Source: Pseudoleptotrichia goodfellowii (GTDB lineage Bacteria > Fusobacteriota > Fusobacteriia > Fusobacteriales > Leptotrichiaceae). From it: a stretch of 64,000 bases of DNA. The translations under genes were made by a program, and so were the position numbers. Every line of letters begins with the position of its first letter. The stretch's first letter is position 1. Positions 36,555 through 45,986 of this stretch are shown here, piece after piece. The notes under the pieces are model-generated. The model was not told where the DNA came from, searched no databases, and worked only from the letters and a program-made list of their open reading frames with translations. The stretch is taken from the NCBI RefSeq assembly GCF_007990505.1, contig NZ_AP019822.1, forward strand, positions 124,001 to 188,000, in the 5' to 3' direction.

Positions 36555-36607
36555 TTTTGAAGATAAAATGCAGAAAAATATATTTTTATAAATAAAAAGG
36601 AGTAAAC

Positions 36608-39600
36608 ATGTCGGAAGAAGTAGCAAAGTATAATATATCAGCAATTGCTGAGATGACAAACGGAATTATTTTAGCTAATTATAAAAAGGATGATCATATA
36701 CAGGAACCGGGTTTTCAAACTGAAACGCAGTTAGAAAATGATATGATAAAAAATCTTGTATCGCAGGGTTACGAAAAACTTGAAGCAACTTCAAATGAGG
36801 ATTTATACAAAAATTTGAAAGTTCAAATAGAAAGATTGAATAAAGTAACATTTACACAGGAAGAGTGGAGACGTTTTTTAGTTGAATATTTAGATGCTCC
36901 CAATGATGGTATGACTGAAAAAACACGTAAAATTCAGGAAAATCATATTTATGATTTTATATTTGATGACGGGCATTTGAAAAATATTAAAATTATAGAT
37001 AAAGAAAATATCCATAATAATATTTTGCAGGTCGTACATCAGATAAATCAGAAAGGAAAACATAATAATCGTTACGATGTAACTGTTCTTGTGAACGGGT
37101 TGCCCCTTGTGCATATAGAATTGAAAAAGCGGGGAGTAAATATTCATGAAGCTTTCAATCAAATTCACAGATACAGTAAGGAAAGTTTTAATGCGGAAAA
37201 TTCACTATACAAATATGTACAGATATTTGTGATTTCCAACGGAACTTATACCAGATATTTTGCGAATACGACAGCTCAAAGTAAAAATAATTATGAATTT
37301 ACTTGCGAATGGGCAGATGCCAAAAACAAAGTAATTAGAGATTTGGAGGACTTTACAAAAACATTTTTTGAAAGACGTACAATTCTTGAAGTTTTGACAA
37401 AATATTGTGTATTTGATGCGAGCAATACTTTGCTTATAATGAGACCTTATCAAATAGCGGCGACTGAACGTATTTTGTGGAAGATAAAGTCGAGCTATGA
37501 AAGTAAAAAGGCAGGGAAAACAGAAGCAGGGGGATTTATCTGGCATACTACGGGGTCGGGGAAGACACTTACTTCATTTAAAACGGCAAGGCTGGCAACC
37601 GAGCTTGATTATATTGATAAAGTCTTTTTTGTAGTTGACAGAAAAGATTTGGATTATCAGACAATGAAGGAGTATCAAAAGTTTCAGCCTGACAGTGTAA
37701 ACGGAAGTAAAGATACCAAAGAACTTAAAAGAAGTATAGAAAAACAGGATAATAAAATAGTCGTTACTACAATTCAAAAGCTAAATGAATTTGTGAAGAA
37801 AAATCCTAATCATGAAATATACGGTAAACATTGTGTTCTTATTTATGACGAGTGTCATCGTTCTCAGTTCGGAGATGCTCAAAAAAATATAAGAAAAGCG
37901 TTTAAATATTATTATCAGTTCGGATTTACAGGTACACCGATATTTCCGGAAAATTCATTAGGCGGAGATACTACTTCGGGAGTATTCGGGGCACAATTAC
38001 ACAGTTATGTTATTACAGATGCTATTCGTGACGGGAAAGTACTGAAATTTAAAGTTGATTATAATAATATCAGTGCGAAGTTTAAATCTGCAGAGACTGA
38101 AACAGACGAAAAAGAACTGAAAAAACTTGAAAGAAAGATGCTGCTTCATCCTGATAGAATTTCCGAGATTACTAGACATATTTTAAGAGTTTTTGATGTT
38201 AAGACTCATCGTAATGAATTATACAGCGTGAAGCAACGTCAATTAAGTGGCTTTAATGCAATGTTTGCAGTTCAAAGTGTAGAAGCGGCGAAACTTTATT
38301 ATGAAGAATTTCAAAAACAGCAGGAAAATTTGTCTGAAGAAAAAAGGCTGAAAGTAGCTACAATATACAGTTTTTCTGCTAATGAAGAACAGACTGCTAT
38401 TGGAGAAATTTTTGAAGAAAATTTTGAACCGAATGCTTTGGATTCCACTGCAAAAGAGTTTTTGGAAAAGGTAATAAATGATTATAACGGATATTTTAAA
38501 ACGAATTTTTCAACTAACGGAAATGAATTTCAGAATTATTATAAAGATTTGTCAAAAAAAGTAAAAAATAAAGAAATTGATTTATTAATAGTAGTCGGAA
38601 TGTTTTTAACAGGATTTGATGCTCCAACTTTAAACACGTTATTTGTTGATAAAAATCTGAGATATCACGGATTAATTCAGGCTTTTTCAAGAACAAACCG
38701 TATTTTGAATAAAGTCAAAACTTTCGGAAATATTGTATGTTTCAGAAATTTGGAAAAAGCAACACAGGACGCTATAAAGACGTTTGGAGATGAAAACAGT
38801 GTAAATATTATTTTAGAGAAAAGTTATGAGGAATATATTAACGGATTTAAAGATGAGGAAACGGGAAAAACAGTCAAAGGATATACTGATATATGTAAAG
38901 AAATTATTGAAAAATTCCCTGAGCCTACAGAAATTGTCCTTGAAGCTGATAAAAAAGAATTTGTTCAATTGTTCGGAGAACTTTTAAAATCTCAAAATAT
39001 ACTTAGAAATTTTGATGAATTTGAGAACTTTGAAAGTGGAATATCCGACAGACAAATGCAGGATATGAAAAGTGTCTATGTCGATATAAGAGAAGAAATA
39101 CTAAATTCAAAATCACAAGAAAATAGCAGTAACAGTTCACAAATTGATTTTTCCGATGTTGAGTTTCAGATTGATTTATTGAAAACGGATGAGATTAATT
39201 TAGATTATATTTTGACTTTGATATTGGAAAAATCTAAAGAAAGTGAGGATATAGAATCTTTGAAATCCGAAATTCGGAGAGTTATCCGTTCGAGCCTTGG
39301 GACACGGGCTAAAGAGGAGCTTATTATAGAGTTTATTAATAAAACGAAGTTATCCGAACTGAAAAACAATAGCGATATTCTTGAATCTTTTTATAAATAT
39401 GCGAAAAAAGAAAGAGAAGCAAAAATTGATGAATTAGTGAATGAAGAAAAATTGAAAGATGATTCCAGGAGATTTATTAAAAAGTCTATTGATAAAGGAT
39501 GCGTGGAATATGCAGGATCAGAACTCGACAGTATATTACCACCGACTTCCCGTAGGCAGGGAGCTCGCGAGGCTAAAAAACTTAGTGTTTTAGAAAAAAT

Positions 39601-39634
39601 TAGAAAGATTGTTGAGGTTTTTGTGGGGGTTTAG
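36608..39634 (+). CDS. hsdR: Type I restriction endonuclease subunit HsdR
   Basis: The 1008-residue protein has an N-terminal PD-(D/E)XK nuclease (D157 in RYDVTVLV, E171 and K173 in IELKKR), a Walker A motif TTGSGKT (314-320), a DECH box (414-417), GFTGTP, and the helicase QAFSRTNR motif near residue 695. The C-terminus (ILPPTSRRQGAREAKKLSVL) is the region that binds the methyltransferase core. It translocates DNA and cuts away from the site. AAAAGGAG precedes the ATG. A decayed copy of its last 250 bases lies at 40038-40288. Confidence 0.96.
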   Translation: MSEEVAKYNISAIAEMTNGIILANYKKDDHIQEPGFQTETQLENDMIKNLVSQGYEKLEATSNEDLYKNLKVQIERLNKVTFTQEEWRRFLVEYLDAPNDGMTEKTRKIQENHIYDFIFDDGHLKNIKIIDKENIHNNILQVVHQINQKGKHNNRYDVTVLVNGLPLVHIELKKRGVNIHEAFNQIHRYSKESFNAENSLYKYVQIFVISNGTYTRYFANTTAQSKNNYEFTCEWADAKNKVIRDLEDFTKTFFERRTILEVLTKYCVFDASNTLLIMRPYQIAATERILWKIKSSYESKKAGKTEAGGFIWHTTGSGKTLTSFKTARLATELDYIDKVFFVVDRKDLDYQTMKEYQKFQPDSVNGSKDTKELKRSIEKQDNKIVVTTIQKLNEFVKKNPNHEIYGKHCVLIYDECHRSQFGDAQKNIRKAFKYYYQFGFTGTPIFPENSLGGDTTSGVFGAQLHSYVITDAIRDGKVLKFKVDYNNISAKFKSAETETDEKELKKLERKMLLHPDRISEITRHILRVFDVKTHRNELYSVKQRQLSGFNAMFAVQSVEAAKLYYEEFQKQQENLSEEKRLKVATIYSFSANEEQTAIGEIFEENFEPNALDSTAKEFLEKVINDYNGYFKTNFSTNGNEFQNYYKDLSKKVKNKEIDLLIVVGMFLTGFDAPTLNTLFVDKNLRYHGLIQAFSRTNRILNKVKTFGNIVCFRNLEKATQDAIKTFGDENSVNIILEKSYEEYINGFKDEETGKTVKGYTDICKEIIEKFPEPTEIVLEADKKEFVQLFGELLKSQNILRNFDEFENFESGISDRQMQDMKSVYVDIREEILNSKSQENSSNSSQIDFSDVEFQIDLLKTDEINLDYILTLILEKSKESEDIESLKSEIRRVIRSSLGTRAKEELIIEFINKTKLSELKNNSDILESFYKYAKKEREAKIDELVNEEKLKDDSRRFIKKSIDKGCVEYAGSELDSILPPTSRRQGAREAKKLSVLEKIRKIVEVFVGV

Positions 39635-39720
39635 AAAGAGAAGTAAATAATTATATTAACTAACTCAATAAAATCAACTATGTACTTTGGAGATTATTTT
39701 TTTCTCACTGCCTAAAATAG

Positions 39721-39748
39721 TTGACATTTTTCGAAAAAGTGCTATAAT
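39721..39748 (+). promoter_or_regulatory. Strong promoter P1 of the small RNA at 39.75 kb
   Basis: TTGACA (39721-39726) and TATAAT (39743-39748) are 16 bases apart, with a TGC extended -10. The expected start is near 39755. Confidence 0.85.
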
Positions 39749-39754
39749 ATACGT

Positions 39755-39838
39755 ACCTATAGGGCAAACCCCAAAGGGTAACTTATTAAAGAAATAAAAT
39801 TTGTGAACATAAAAGGCTGGTGTTTTCCAGTCTTTTTT
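39755..39838 (+). ncRNA. Candidate antitoxin small RNA
   Basis: About 84 nt from P1 to a hairpin (GGCTGG 39815-39820 with CCAGTC 39827-39832) followed by six T residues. It also has an ACCC-CAAA-GGGT hairpin (39768-39779). TTATTAAAGAAATA (39783-39796) and TTTGTGAA (39800-39807) are exact reverse complements of 39868-39881 and 39856-39863 in the leader of the downstream small peptide, reaching its ribosome binding site. It could act in trans as antitoxin or form a long stem in a read-through transcript. Confidence 0.6.
39811..39838 (+). terminator. Terminator of the small RNA
   Basis: GGCTGG pairs with CCAGTC (one G-U) with a six-base loop and TTTTTT at 39833-39838. Confidence 0.75.
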
Positions 39839-39846
39839 GTTATAAT
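39838..39846 (+). promoter_or_regulatory. Possible second promoter P2 for the peptide mRNA
   Basis: TGT-TATAAT is an extended -10 immediately after the small RNA's terminator. No good -35 is present. It would give an mRNA leader of about 40 bases. Confidence 0.35.
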
Positions 39847-39893
39847 TTTGTTGGCTTCACAAAGCCATATTTCTTTAATAAAGAGGTACTGCA

Positions 39894-39950
39894 ATGCTTA
39901 AAATAGCAGCTGTACTGATTTTTCTTTTAATCAGTTACAATTTATTTTAA
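39894..39950 (+). CDS. 18-residue hydrophobic peptide, candidate type I toxin (Ibs-like)
   Basis: The frame encodes MLKIAAVLIFLLISYNLF, with AAGAGG seven bases before the ATG. It is a single short membrane-spanning helix with a basic start. The length and the LLIS-aromatic end resemble the Ibs toxins of E. coli (18-19 residues, type I toxin-antitoxin). Its leader is complementary over 14 plus 8 bases to the small RNA just upstream. Downstream are an ACCC-UUCG-GGGT hairpin (39964-39975) and a terminator. No convincing antisense promoter was found, so the RNA upstream is the likelier regulator. Toxicity is inferred. Confidence 0.55.
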   Translation: MLKIAAVLIFLLISYNLF

Positions 39951-39963
39951 TCATCAGACCTCA

Positions 39964-40012
39964 ACCCTTCGGGGTAAAAAACTTTCATGATATAAAAGCC
40001 GTGATTTTTTTT
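39964..40012 (+). terminator. UUCG hairpin and terminator of the peptide mRNA
   Basis: ACCC-TTCG-GGGT (39964-39975) is a stable tetraloop hairpin. TCATG (39985-39989) pairs with CGTGA (40000-40004) and is followed by eight T residues. Confidence 0.6.
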
Positions 40013-40037
40013 AATTTTGAAAAAATAAAATTATTTT

Positions 40038-40288
40038 AATCTTTTTATAAATATACAAAAAAGAAAGAGAAGCAAAAATCGATAAGTTAGTGAACGAAGA
40101 AAAATTGAAAGAGAATTCCAAGAGATTTATTAAAAAGTCTATTGATAAAAGGTAAGTGGAATAATGAGGATCGGAACTCAACAATATATTACCGTCGACT
40201 TCCCGTAGGCAGAGAGCTCGTGAGGCTAAAAATTCAATATTTTAGAAAAAATCAGAAAGATTGTTGAGGTTTTTGTGGGAGCTTAGAA
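40038..40288 (+). pseudogene. Duplicated, decayed 3' end of hsdR
   Basis: The sequence follows hsdR bases 39384-39637 closely, including GACTTCCCGTAGGCAG (39543-39558 and 40198-40213) and GTTGAGGTTTTTGTGGG near the stop. Point changes and a small insertion near 40152 (after TCTATTGATAAAAGG) break the frame. The two copies bracket the small RNA and peptide module. Confidence 0.9.
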
Positions 40289-40317
40289 AAAAGACATTGA
40301 TGGGGCTGTCTTTTTTT
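40287..40317 (+). terminator. Terminator after the hsdR copy
   Basis: AAAAAAGACA (40287-40296) pairs with TGTCTTTTTT (40307-40316), with a ten-base loop. It separates the R-M region from the leftward nuclease gene. Confidence 0.75.
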
Positions 40318-40334
40318 AGATTTTCCAGTTAAAA

Positions 40335-41354
40335 TTAACTAGATTTTTTTGATAAAAAATTTATCCACTTTTTTATATTTTTTGGAATAATGTTTTGAAT
40401 TTTTAAATCTTTATTTTGAACAAAATGATATAAATTTTCAGATGTGATTTCTTTTATGTAATTTTTATGTTGTTCTTTAGAGAAAGTAACTTTTCCTTTA
40501 GTAGTCAAAATATAAACTTCATTATTATCGTTAATAAGATGTTCATAGTTTTTAGTTTCTAAATTAATCTCTCCGTTTTTAACTTGAATATAAGCAGTTT
40601 TTCCGGTTTTATAATTTAATAAAACACATTCATATAACTCTGTGGAATTTTTATTAGTTGAAGGTATACAAATATATCCTTTTTTATAGAATAAATACAT
40701 ACAAACTAAATCTTCACAATCAGAAGGAGATAAATAATTAAAAAAAGTTTCACAATCATTTTCAAAATTATCAAAATTGTATTTTTTATCTTTTATATTT
40801 TTTTCATCTATCAATCTATTATATTCAAGTTTGGAAAATTCAGGTATACCTTTTTTATGAATTTTCTGTAATGTTCTTCCTCTAATAAATGCAGTAGTTA
40901 AACTTCCAGGAATAGAACTTTCATCTCCAATTTTAATCCAATCAATTGAGTTTATATAGTTTGCTGCATCTTTATTTAAATATTCCTCTTCATAACAGTA
41001 ATTATATTTGCTATTTTCCTTTACCTTTCCTAAAAAATAAATTCCCCTATCTCTAATCCAAATTAAATCTCCAAATTTTACAGAATTTGCTAAATTTCTC
41101 ACACAGTTTATATCTTTATATAGTTGTTTTTTATATTTATTATAAAAATTTTCGTAATCATTGAAATTTTTAATAAGATTTCTCTTATTTTTTATTTCTT
41201 CAAATTTTCGACTATCTCCTTTTGAAAGTCTTTCTAAATCTTTATCCAATAAACTCCAACCTATAGCAGCTGTTCTTTTTTCTATAAGAAAAGGAGCAAT
41301 ACTTTGCCCATCTGATGAGGCTGTATTTGTCTGTAATCTCCATATATTAGTCAT
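40335..41354 (-). CDS. Putative PD-(D/E)XK (Mrr-like) nuclease of the defence island
   Basis: The ATG at 41354 follows GGAGG; an earlier in-frame ATG (41387) lacks one. The 339-residue product has an N-terminal domain (IWRLQTNTASSDGQSIAPFL; GDLIWIRDRGIYFLGKV) that looks like a PUA/EVE-type reader fold. The C-terminal part has SPSDCEDLVCMYLFYKKGY and TAYIQVKNGEI, an E-D...Q-V-K arrangement typical of Mrr-like nucleases. This design occurs in modification-dependent restriction enzymes. The reader specificity is unknown. It lies opposite to hsdR and beyond guaA. Confidence 0.65.
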   Translation of the reverse strand: MTNIWRLQTNTASSDGQSIAPFLIEKRTAAIGWSLLDKDLERLSKGDSRKFEEIKNKRNLIKNFNDYENFYNKYKKQLYKDINCVRNLANSVKFGDLIWIRDRGIYFLGKVKENSKYNYCYEEEYLNKDAANYINSIDWIKIGDESSIPGSLTTAFIRGRTLQKIHKKGIPEFSKLEYNRLIDEKNIKDKKYNFDNFENDCETFFNYLSPSDCEDLVCMYLFYKKGYICIPSTNKNSTELYECVLLNYKTGKTAYIQVKNGEINLETKNYEHLINDNNEVYILTTKGKVTFSKEQHKNYIKEITSENLYHFVQNKDLKIQNIIPKNIKKWINFLSKKSS

Positions 41355-41391
41355 AAATCCTCCATATTTATTTTTTGAATTCTGCATAGCT

Positions 41392-41523
41392 TCAAAAGCC
41401 AGAAAGATATAATGTCATCACAAAAGTTAAATCTTTTGATTCATTAATAACTACATGTGATGAAGTCGTTTCTTCAAAGCTTTTTATTGTTTTTTCAATT
41501 GCTGTCGAAAGTGTTACTCCCAC
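41392..41523 (-). other. Small open frame between guaA and the nuclease, doubtful
   Basis: A 43-codon frame starts at a GTG overlapping the last bases of guaA and reads [20 protein letters not shown]... to a TGA at 41392. It has no clear ribosome site. It fills most of the gap between the two genes and could be a remnant or a coincidental frame. Confidence 0.2.
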
Positions 41524-43058
41524 TCTATAGTTCCAGGCGGCTTAGAAGAAATATCATACACAATTCTGTTGATTCCGTTCACTTTGTTTATGATTTTGTT
41601 CGACACGTCCTCTAAAAACTCGTAAGGCAGTTTTGACCATGTGGCAGTCATAAAGTCGATAGTATTTACCGAACGGATAGCAGCCACATATTCGTATGTT
41701 CGCTGATCGCCCATAACTCCTACGGTTTTCACAGGAAGTAGGGTTACGAAAGCCTGATCCACTTTATTATAAAGCCCTTGAGCCATAAGTTCGTTTATAA
41801 AAATGTCATCAGCCTCCTGCAAGATTTTTACTTTGTCGGGAGTAACCTCTCCGATAACTCTTATCCCCAGTCCCGGTCCCGGAAACGGATGTCTGTTTAT
41901 AATAGTGTCGGGCAATCCCAACTCGTGTCCGACTTTTCTCACTTCATCTTTAAACAGCTCTTTCAAAGGTTCGAGCAACTCAAATTGCAAATCTTCGGGC
42001 AAGCCTCCTACATTGTGGTGAGATTTTATAGTATGCGAAGGGCCCTTTATAGACTGGGACTCAATTACGTCAGGATAAATAGTCCCCTGTGCCAAGAATT
42101 TCGCTCCTTCCTTTCCTTTGAGTTTTCTGATTTCTTCGTTAAAGACTTGGATAAATTCATTTCCGATGATTTTTCTTTTGGCTTCAGGCTCATCTACGCC
42201 TTTCAGTTTATTTAAAAATCTGTCTTTGGCATCAACGAAAACAATATTGAGATCAAAATGTTCTTTGTAATATTCGAGGACTTTCTTGCCTTCATCTTTT
42301 CTCAAAAGCCCTGTATCCACAAACATACAAGTGAGCTGTTTTCCTATTGCATTGTTTATAAGGACGGCGGCAACCGACGAGTCCACTCCTCCTGAAAGAG
42401 CGAGTAGTACATGTTCATTTCCTACAGTTTCTTTTATCGATTTTGCTTTTTCTTCGATAAATCCTGCGATTTTCCAGTTTTTTTCACATTTGCAGATGTT
42501 GAATATAAAGTTGGAAATTATTTCCGTTCCGCACTCAGAATGAACAACTTCCGGGTGAAATTGCAAGGCATAAATGCCGTTATTGTTAGTAATAGCGGCG
42601 ATTGACGAATCGGTTTCAGCGATTATTTCAAAACCGTCGGGAAGTACTGTAATATGGTCATTGTGACTCATCCAAATACTTGAAGTTTTGGGAATGTCCG
42701 AAAGTAAAGGATTCTGTCCGTCGATTACTTCCAATATTGCCTTTCCGAATTCACGTGATTCGGCTTTCTCGACTTTTCCGCCGTTCAGATGAGTTATGAG
42801 CTGCATTCCGTAGCAAATACCGAGTATAGGTATTCCCAAATTAAAGACAGCTTTGTCTACAGTAGGAGAGTCCTTTTCGTAAACAGAAGCGGGACCACCT
42901 GAAAAGATTATTCCTCTGACTTTCTCTTTTCCGCTTTTAATTTTCTCAATGTCAATAACAGGTACAATTTCGCAGTAAACTTCCATTTCTCTGATTCTTC
43001 TCGCAATAAGCTGACTGTATTGAGAGCCGAAATCTACAATTAAAATTTTCTCTTTCAC
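41514..43058 (-). CDS. guaA: GMP synthase (glutamine-hydrolysing)
   Basis: The GTG at 43058, six bases after AGAGGTG, gives the normal 514-residue enzyme beginning [17 protein letters not shown]; the upstream extension is not part of the family. The glutaminase domain has the nucleophile in GICYGMQL and FHPEVVHSE. The ATP pyrophosphatase domain has [12 protein letters not shown], and the dimer domain ends [10 protein letters not shown]. It aminates XMP to GMP. A single-gene transcript with its own promoter is likely. Confidence 0.96.
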   Translation of the reverse strand: MKEKILIVDFGSQYSQLIARRIREMEVYCEIVPVIDIEKIKSGKEKVRGIIFSGGPASVYEKDSPTVDKAVFNLGIPILGICYGMQLITHLNGGKVEKAESREFGKAILEVIDGQNPLLSDIPKTSSIWMSHNDHITVLPDGFEIIAETDSSIAAITNNNGIYALQFHPEVVHSECGTEIISNFIFNICKCEKNWKIAGFIEEKAKSIKETVGNEHVLLALSGGVDSSVAAVLINNAIGKQLTCMFVDTGLLRKDEGKKVLEYYKEHFDLNIVFVDAKDRFLNKLKGVDEPEAKRKIIGNEFIQVFNEEIRKLKGKEGAKFLAQGTIYPDVIESQSIKGPSHTIKSHHNVGGLPEDLQFELLEPLKELFKDEVRKVGHELGLPDTIINRHPFPGPGLGIRVIGEVTPDKVKILQEADDIFINELMAQGLYNKVDQAFVTLLPVKTVGVMGDQRTYEYVAAIRSVNTIDFMTATWSKLPYEFLEDVSNKIINKVNGINRIVYDISSKPPGTIEWE

Positions 43059-43100
43059 AATTTCACCTCTTTTTATATGATAATTATTGATTTTTAATAA

Positions 43101-43129
43101 ATTATATATTATTTTACGGGATAAATCAA
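43101..43129 (-). promoter_or_regulatory. Promoter of guaA
   Basis: On the minus strand TTGATT (43129-43124) and TATAAT (43106-43101) are 17 bases apart, about 43 bases upstream of the GTG. No purine riboswitch fold is seen in the short leader. Confidence 0.7.
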
Positions 43130-43134
43130 TATAA

Positions 43135-43181
43135 ATTAAAAAATCGGGCAATAACCGAAAATGTTGATTTTACCCGATTTT
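43135..43181 (-). terminator. Terminator of the ABC transporter operon
   Basis: AAATCGGG (complement of 43173-43180) pairs with CCCGATTT (complement of 43141-43148), followed by a T-run on the minus strand. Confidence 0.8.
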
Positions 43182-43186
43182 ACAAA

Positions 43187-44257
43187 TTATGTCATTATTT
43201 TAGTTTTATCTTCTCCGTCGTCTTCAAAAATGAAGTAATCAAGAACTTTCAATCTTACTTCTTCTCCGACTTTCAGAGTATCGTATGTAGAAGCTCTTGC
43301 AGTAACTCTTAAAATGTTGCCGTTACCTACTTCCACTCTCAAGTCGTTACAGTCTCCCAAGTAAAATTTGGAAAATACTTTTCCTTTTATCTCTCCGTCA
43401 TCGGAAAGAATAACATTTTCAGGACGGATAGCCACTATGACATTTCCGTTCAGGTCACTTTTATTAGGCAAAGTCTGACCGTCACTGTCATTTAAAAGTA
43501 TATTTCCGTCTTGAACTTTTCCCTTTATAAAGTCGACTTTTCCGACAAAGTTTGCAACAAATATATTATTAGGACGGGAATAAATTTCCTGAGGAGTCCC
43601 TATTTGTTGGATTTCCCCTTTGTTAATCAAAACTATTCTGTCGCTCATAGTCATTGCTTCTATCTGATCGTGAGTTACGTAAATAACTGTGATTTTAAGT
43701 TTTTTAGTTATTTCTTTTATTTCGTATCTCATTTCTTCTCTTAATTTGGCATCCAGGTTGGATAGAGGTTCGTCCAGTAAGAGTATTTCGGGCTGTGCTA
43801 CCAAAGCTCTTCCCAAAGCTACCCTTTGCTGCTGTCCTCCTGACAACTCCGAAGGAAATCTGTCTTTGTACTGCTCCAAATGGACTATTTTAAGAGCTTT
43901 ATTTACTTTTTCTTCTATTTCGCTTTTACTTGCCTTTTTTATTTTCAAAGGGTAAGCAATATTATTGTATACATTCATATGAGGCCAAACCGCATAAGAC
44001 TGAAATACCATTCCTATTTCTCTTTTTTCGGGAGATACAAAGCTGTCTTTTCCTGAAACGATTCTGTCTCCTATATAAACTTCTCCGCTACTCGGTTTTT
44101 CAAAACCTGCTATCAATCTCAACATAGTAGTTTTACCGCAACCCGACGGACCTAAAAGCGTTATAAATTCTCCGTCTTCAAATTTCTGATTGAACTCCTG
44201 TAAAACCTGTACGTTTCCAAATGATTTTGTTACTCCTGTTATTGTTACCGAAGCCAT
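43187..44257 (-). CDS. ABC transporter ATP-binding protein (FbpC/PotA-like)
   Basis: The 356-residue ATPase has Walker A GPSGCGKTT (near residue 38), the Q-loop FQSYAVWPHM, the signature ELSGGQQQRVALGRAL, Walker B ILLLDEPLSNLDA and a TOBE domain in the last 110 residues. QSYAVWPHMNVYNN is common in iron(III)-type (FbpC/AfuC) subunits. It powers the permease encoded 15 bases upstream. The substrate could be ferric iron or another oxyanion or organic ligand. Confidence 0.93.
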   Translation of the reverse strand: MASVTITGVTKSFGNVQVLQEFNQKFEDGEFITLLGPSGCGKTTMLRLIAGFEKPSSGEVYIGDRIVSGKDSFVSPEKREIGMVFQSYAVWPHMNVYNNIAYPLKIKKASKSEIEEKVNKALKIVHLEQYKDRFPSELSGGQQQRVALGRALVAQPEILLLDEPLSNLDAKLREEMRYEIKEITKKLKITVIYVTHDQIEAMTMSDRIVLINKGEIQQIGTPQEIYSRPNNIFVANFVGKVDFIKGKVQDGNILLNDSDGQTLPNKSDLNGNVIVAIRPENVILSDDGEIKGKVFSKFYLGDCNDLRVEVGNGNILRVTARASTYDTLKVGEEVRLKVLDYFIFEDDGEDKTKIMT

Positions 44258-44272
44258 ATTTTTCCTCCTGCT

Positions 44273-45955
44273 CTAAATTGAAAATTGTCCTTTTGTAAGT
44301 TTGCTTAAAAGATAGTTTACTGCAATTACGAAGATTAAAATAGCCGTCGCAAGAGCACTCGCTACCTGTTGACTGTGGTAAGTCTGATAAATATATAATT
44401 CATAACCGATAGTTTTCGTTTGTGACGAATAAAGCAGTGTTGACATTGTCAATTCGTAGAACGACGGCATGAATATAAGGAAAAATCCTGCCACAATACT
44501 CGCTCCTATTAGAGGAAGAGTTACGTCTTTCAGCATACGGAGCCAGTCTGCTCCCGATATTTGAGCCGCTTCTTCCAGTGAAGGATGGACCTGACTCATT
44601 GCCGAAACTACCGTTCTCATTCCCATAAGCATGTATTTTATCATGTATGCTATTATCATTATTGTCAAAGTGTTGTAAATATTGATTTTGAATTTACCGC
44701 TCATGGATATTATAAGTGCCAGAGCTATTGTAACACTCGGTGTCCCCGAACCTAAAGTTATAAGGAAATCGGGTATTCTTTTTCCTTTTACGTTTGTTCT
44801 CTGCAATAAGTACGCCATTATACATGAAATCATAATTCCGAAGAATGCCGCTGCAAGTCCTGCTATTATACTGTTTTTAGTGGAACTTAGGATAGAAGCT
44901 CTTGAAAATACTTTTTCCCACGCACTTAAAGACATATTTGACAGACCTAAAGGTTTTCCCATATTTACAGTGAAAGAAGTCAATGCTACTGTTATAAAAG
45001 GCAATATTACTACGAAAAACGAGAAAACTGAAATTATTATTGTTATAGGTAATCTCCATTTTCCAAGCTCAACTATATTAGGTCTTGTAGATTTTCCGCT
45101 CATTGTTATATATTGTCTTTTTCCTATTACGAAAGTCGTAATATACAAAACGATATTTGCGATTACCATTAGAAATACCGCTAAAACCATTGCGTCGTTC
45201 AGTCCTTCTTCGGAACCAATATGCACAAAGTCAATAATACGTGTAGTTACAGTGTAAATCTGTCCCGGTGCCCCGATAATCGAAGGAATACCGAATGCCG
45301 AAGCTGAAGCTACGAAAACAAGCAGTCCTGCCGCTATTATACTCGGAGTCATCATAGGTATAGTTATCGTCATTAAAGTTTTAAGAGGAGAAGCTCCCGA
45401 TATTTTTGAAGCTTCTTCCAATGACGGATCCATTTTTTCCATTGCTCTTGATATTGTTATAAAGGCGTAAGGGTAATAAAAACACGTAAGAACCCAGACG
45501 ATTCCTCCAACTGTGTAAATATTGAAGGGTGCTTTGGATAAACTGAAAACCTGCATAAGAAATTTATTTAAAATTCCCGCATTGGGGTTCAACAGTCTTA
45601 ACCAAGCCATAGCACCTACATAAGGAGGTACCATATATGTAGTAACAAACAAAGTTCTGAAAAACTTTTTGCCATACATGTCAGTTCTTCCTACTAAAAA
45701 TGCTAACGGGAATGCCAGTACAACTCCGAAAACAGTTGTCAATCCCGAAATGACGAGTGTATTTATCAGTGCAGTCCAGTTTAAATCGTAAGTATAAACT
45801 CTTTTAAATGATTCAAACGAGAAACTTCCTTTAGGAAATAAAGAACGAATTAATAAATAGGATAGGGGAAGAACTTCAAATATTACCAAAAAAGCTACAA
45901 CTGCCAGTATAACTATCCATTTTATATCTATGTTATATTTTTTTCTGCCTGTCAT
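44273..45955 (-). CDS. ABC transporter permease with two fused membrane domains (FbpB-like)
   Basis: The 560-residue protein has about 12 membrane segments in two homologous halves. Each half carries an EAA loop (DPSLEEASKISGASPLKTLMTI and HPSLEEAAQISGADWLRMLK) that contacts the ATPase. The fused layout is typical of FbpB/AfuB iron(III) permeases. It lies between the binding protein and the ATPase genes in one leftward operon. Confidence 0.93.
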   Translation of the reverse strand: MTGRKKYNIDIKWIVILAVVAFLVIFEVLPLSYLLIRSLFPKGSFSFESFKRVYTYDLNWTALINTLVISGLTTVFGVVLAFPLAFLVGRTDMYGKKFFRTLFVTTYMVPPYVGAMAWLRLLNPNAGILNKFLMQVFSLSKAPFNIYTVGGIVWVLTCFYYPYAFITISRAMEKMDPSLEEASKISGASPLKTLMTITIPMMTPSIIAAGLLVFVASASAFGIPSIIGAPGQIYTVTTRIIDFVHIGSEEGLNDAMVLAVFLMVIANIVLYITTFVIGKRQYITMSGKSTRPNIVELGKWRLPITIIISVFSFFVVILPFITVALTSFTVNMGKPLGLSNMSLSAWEKVFSRASILSSTKNSIIAGLAAAFFGIMISCIMAYLLQRTNVKGKRIPDFLITLGSGTPSVTIALALIISMSGKFKINIYNTLTIMIIAYMIKYMLMGMRTVVSAMSQVHPSLEEAAQISGADWLRMLKDVTLPLIGASIVAGFFLIFMPSFYELTMSTLLYSSQTKTIGYELYIYQTYHSQQVASALATAILIFVIAVNYLLSKLTKGQFSI

Positions 45956-45986
45956 TTTTCCTCTCTTTTCCGAAATTAAGTTTTAA

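Noticed and set aside
43059-43151. N-terminal extension of GuaA
   Set aside because: It covers the promoter and leader; the GTG at 43058 has a ribosome site and matches the family start.
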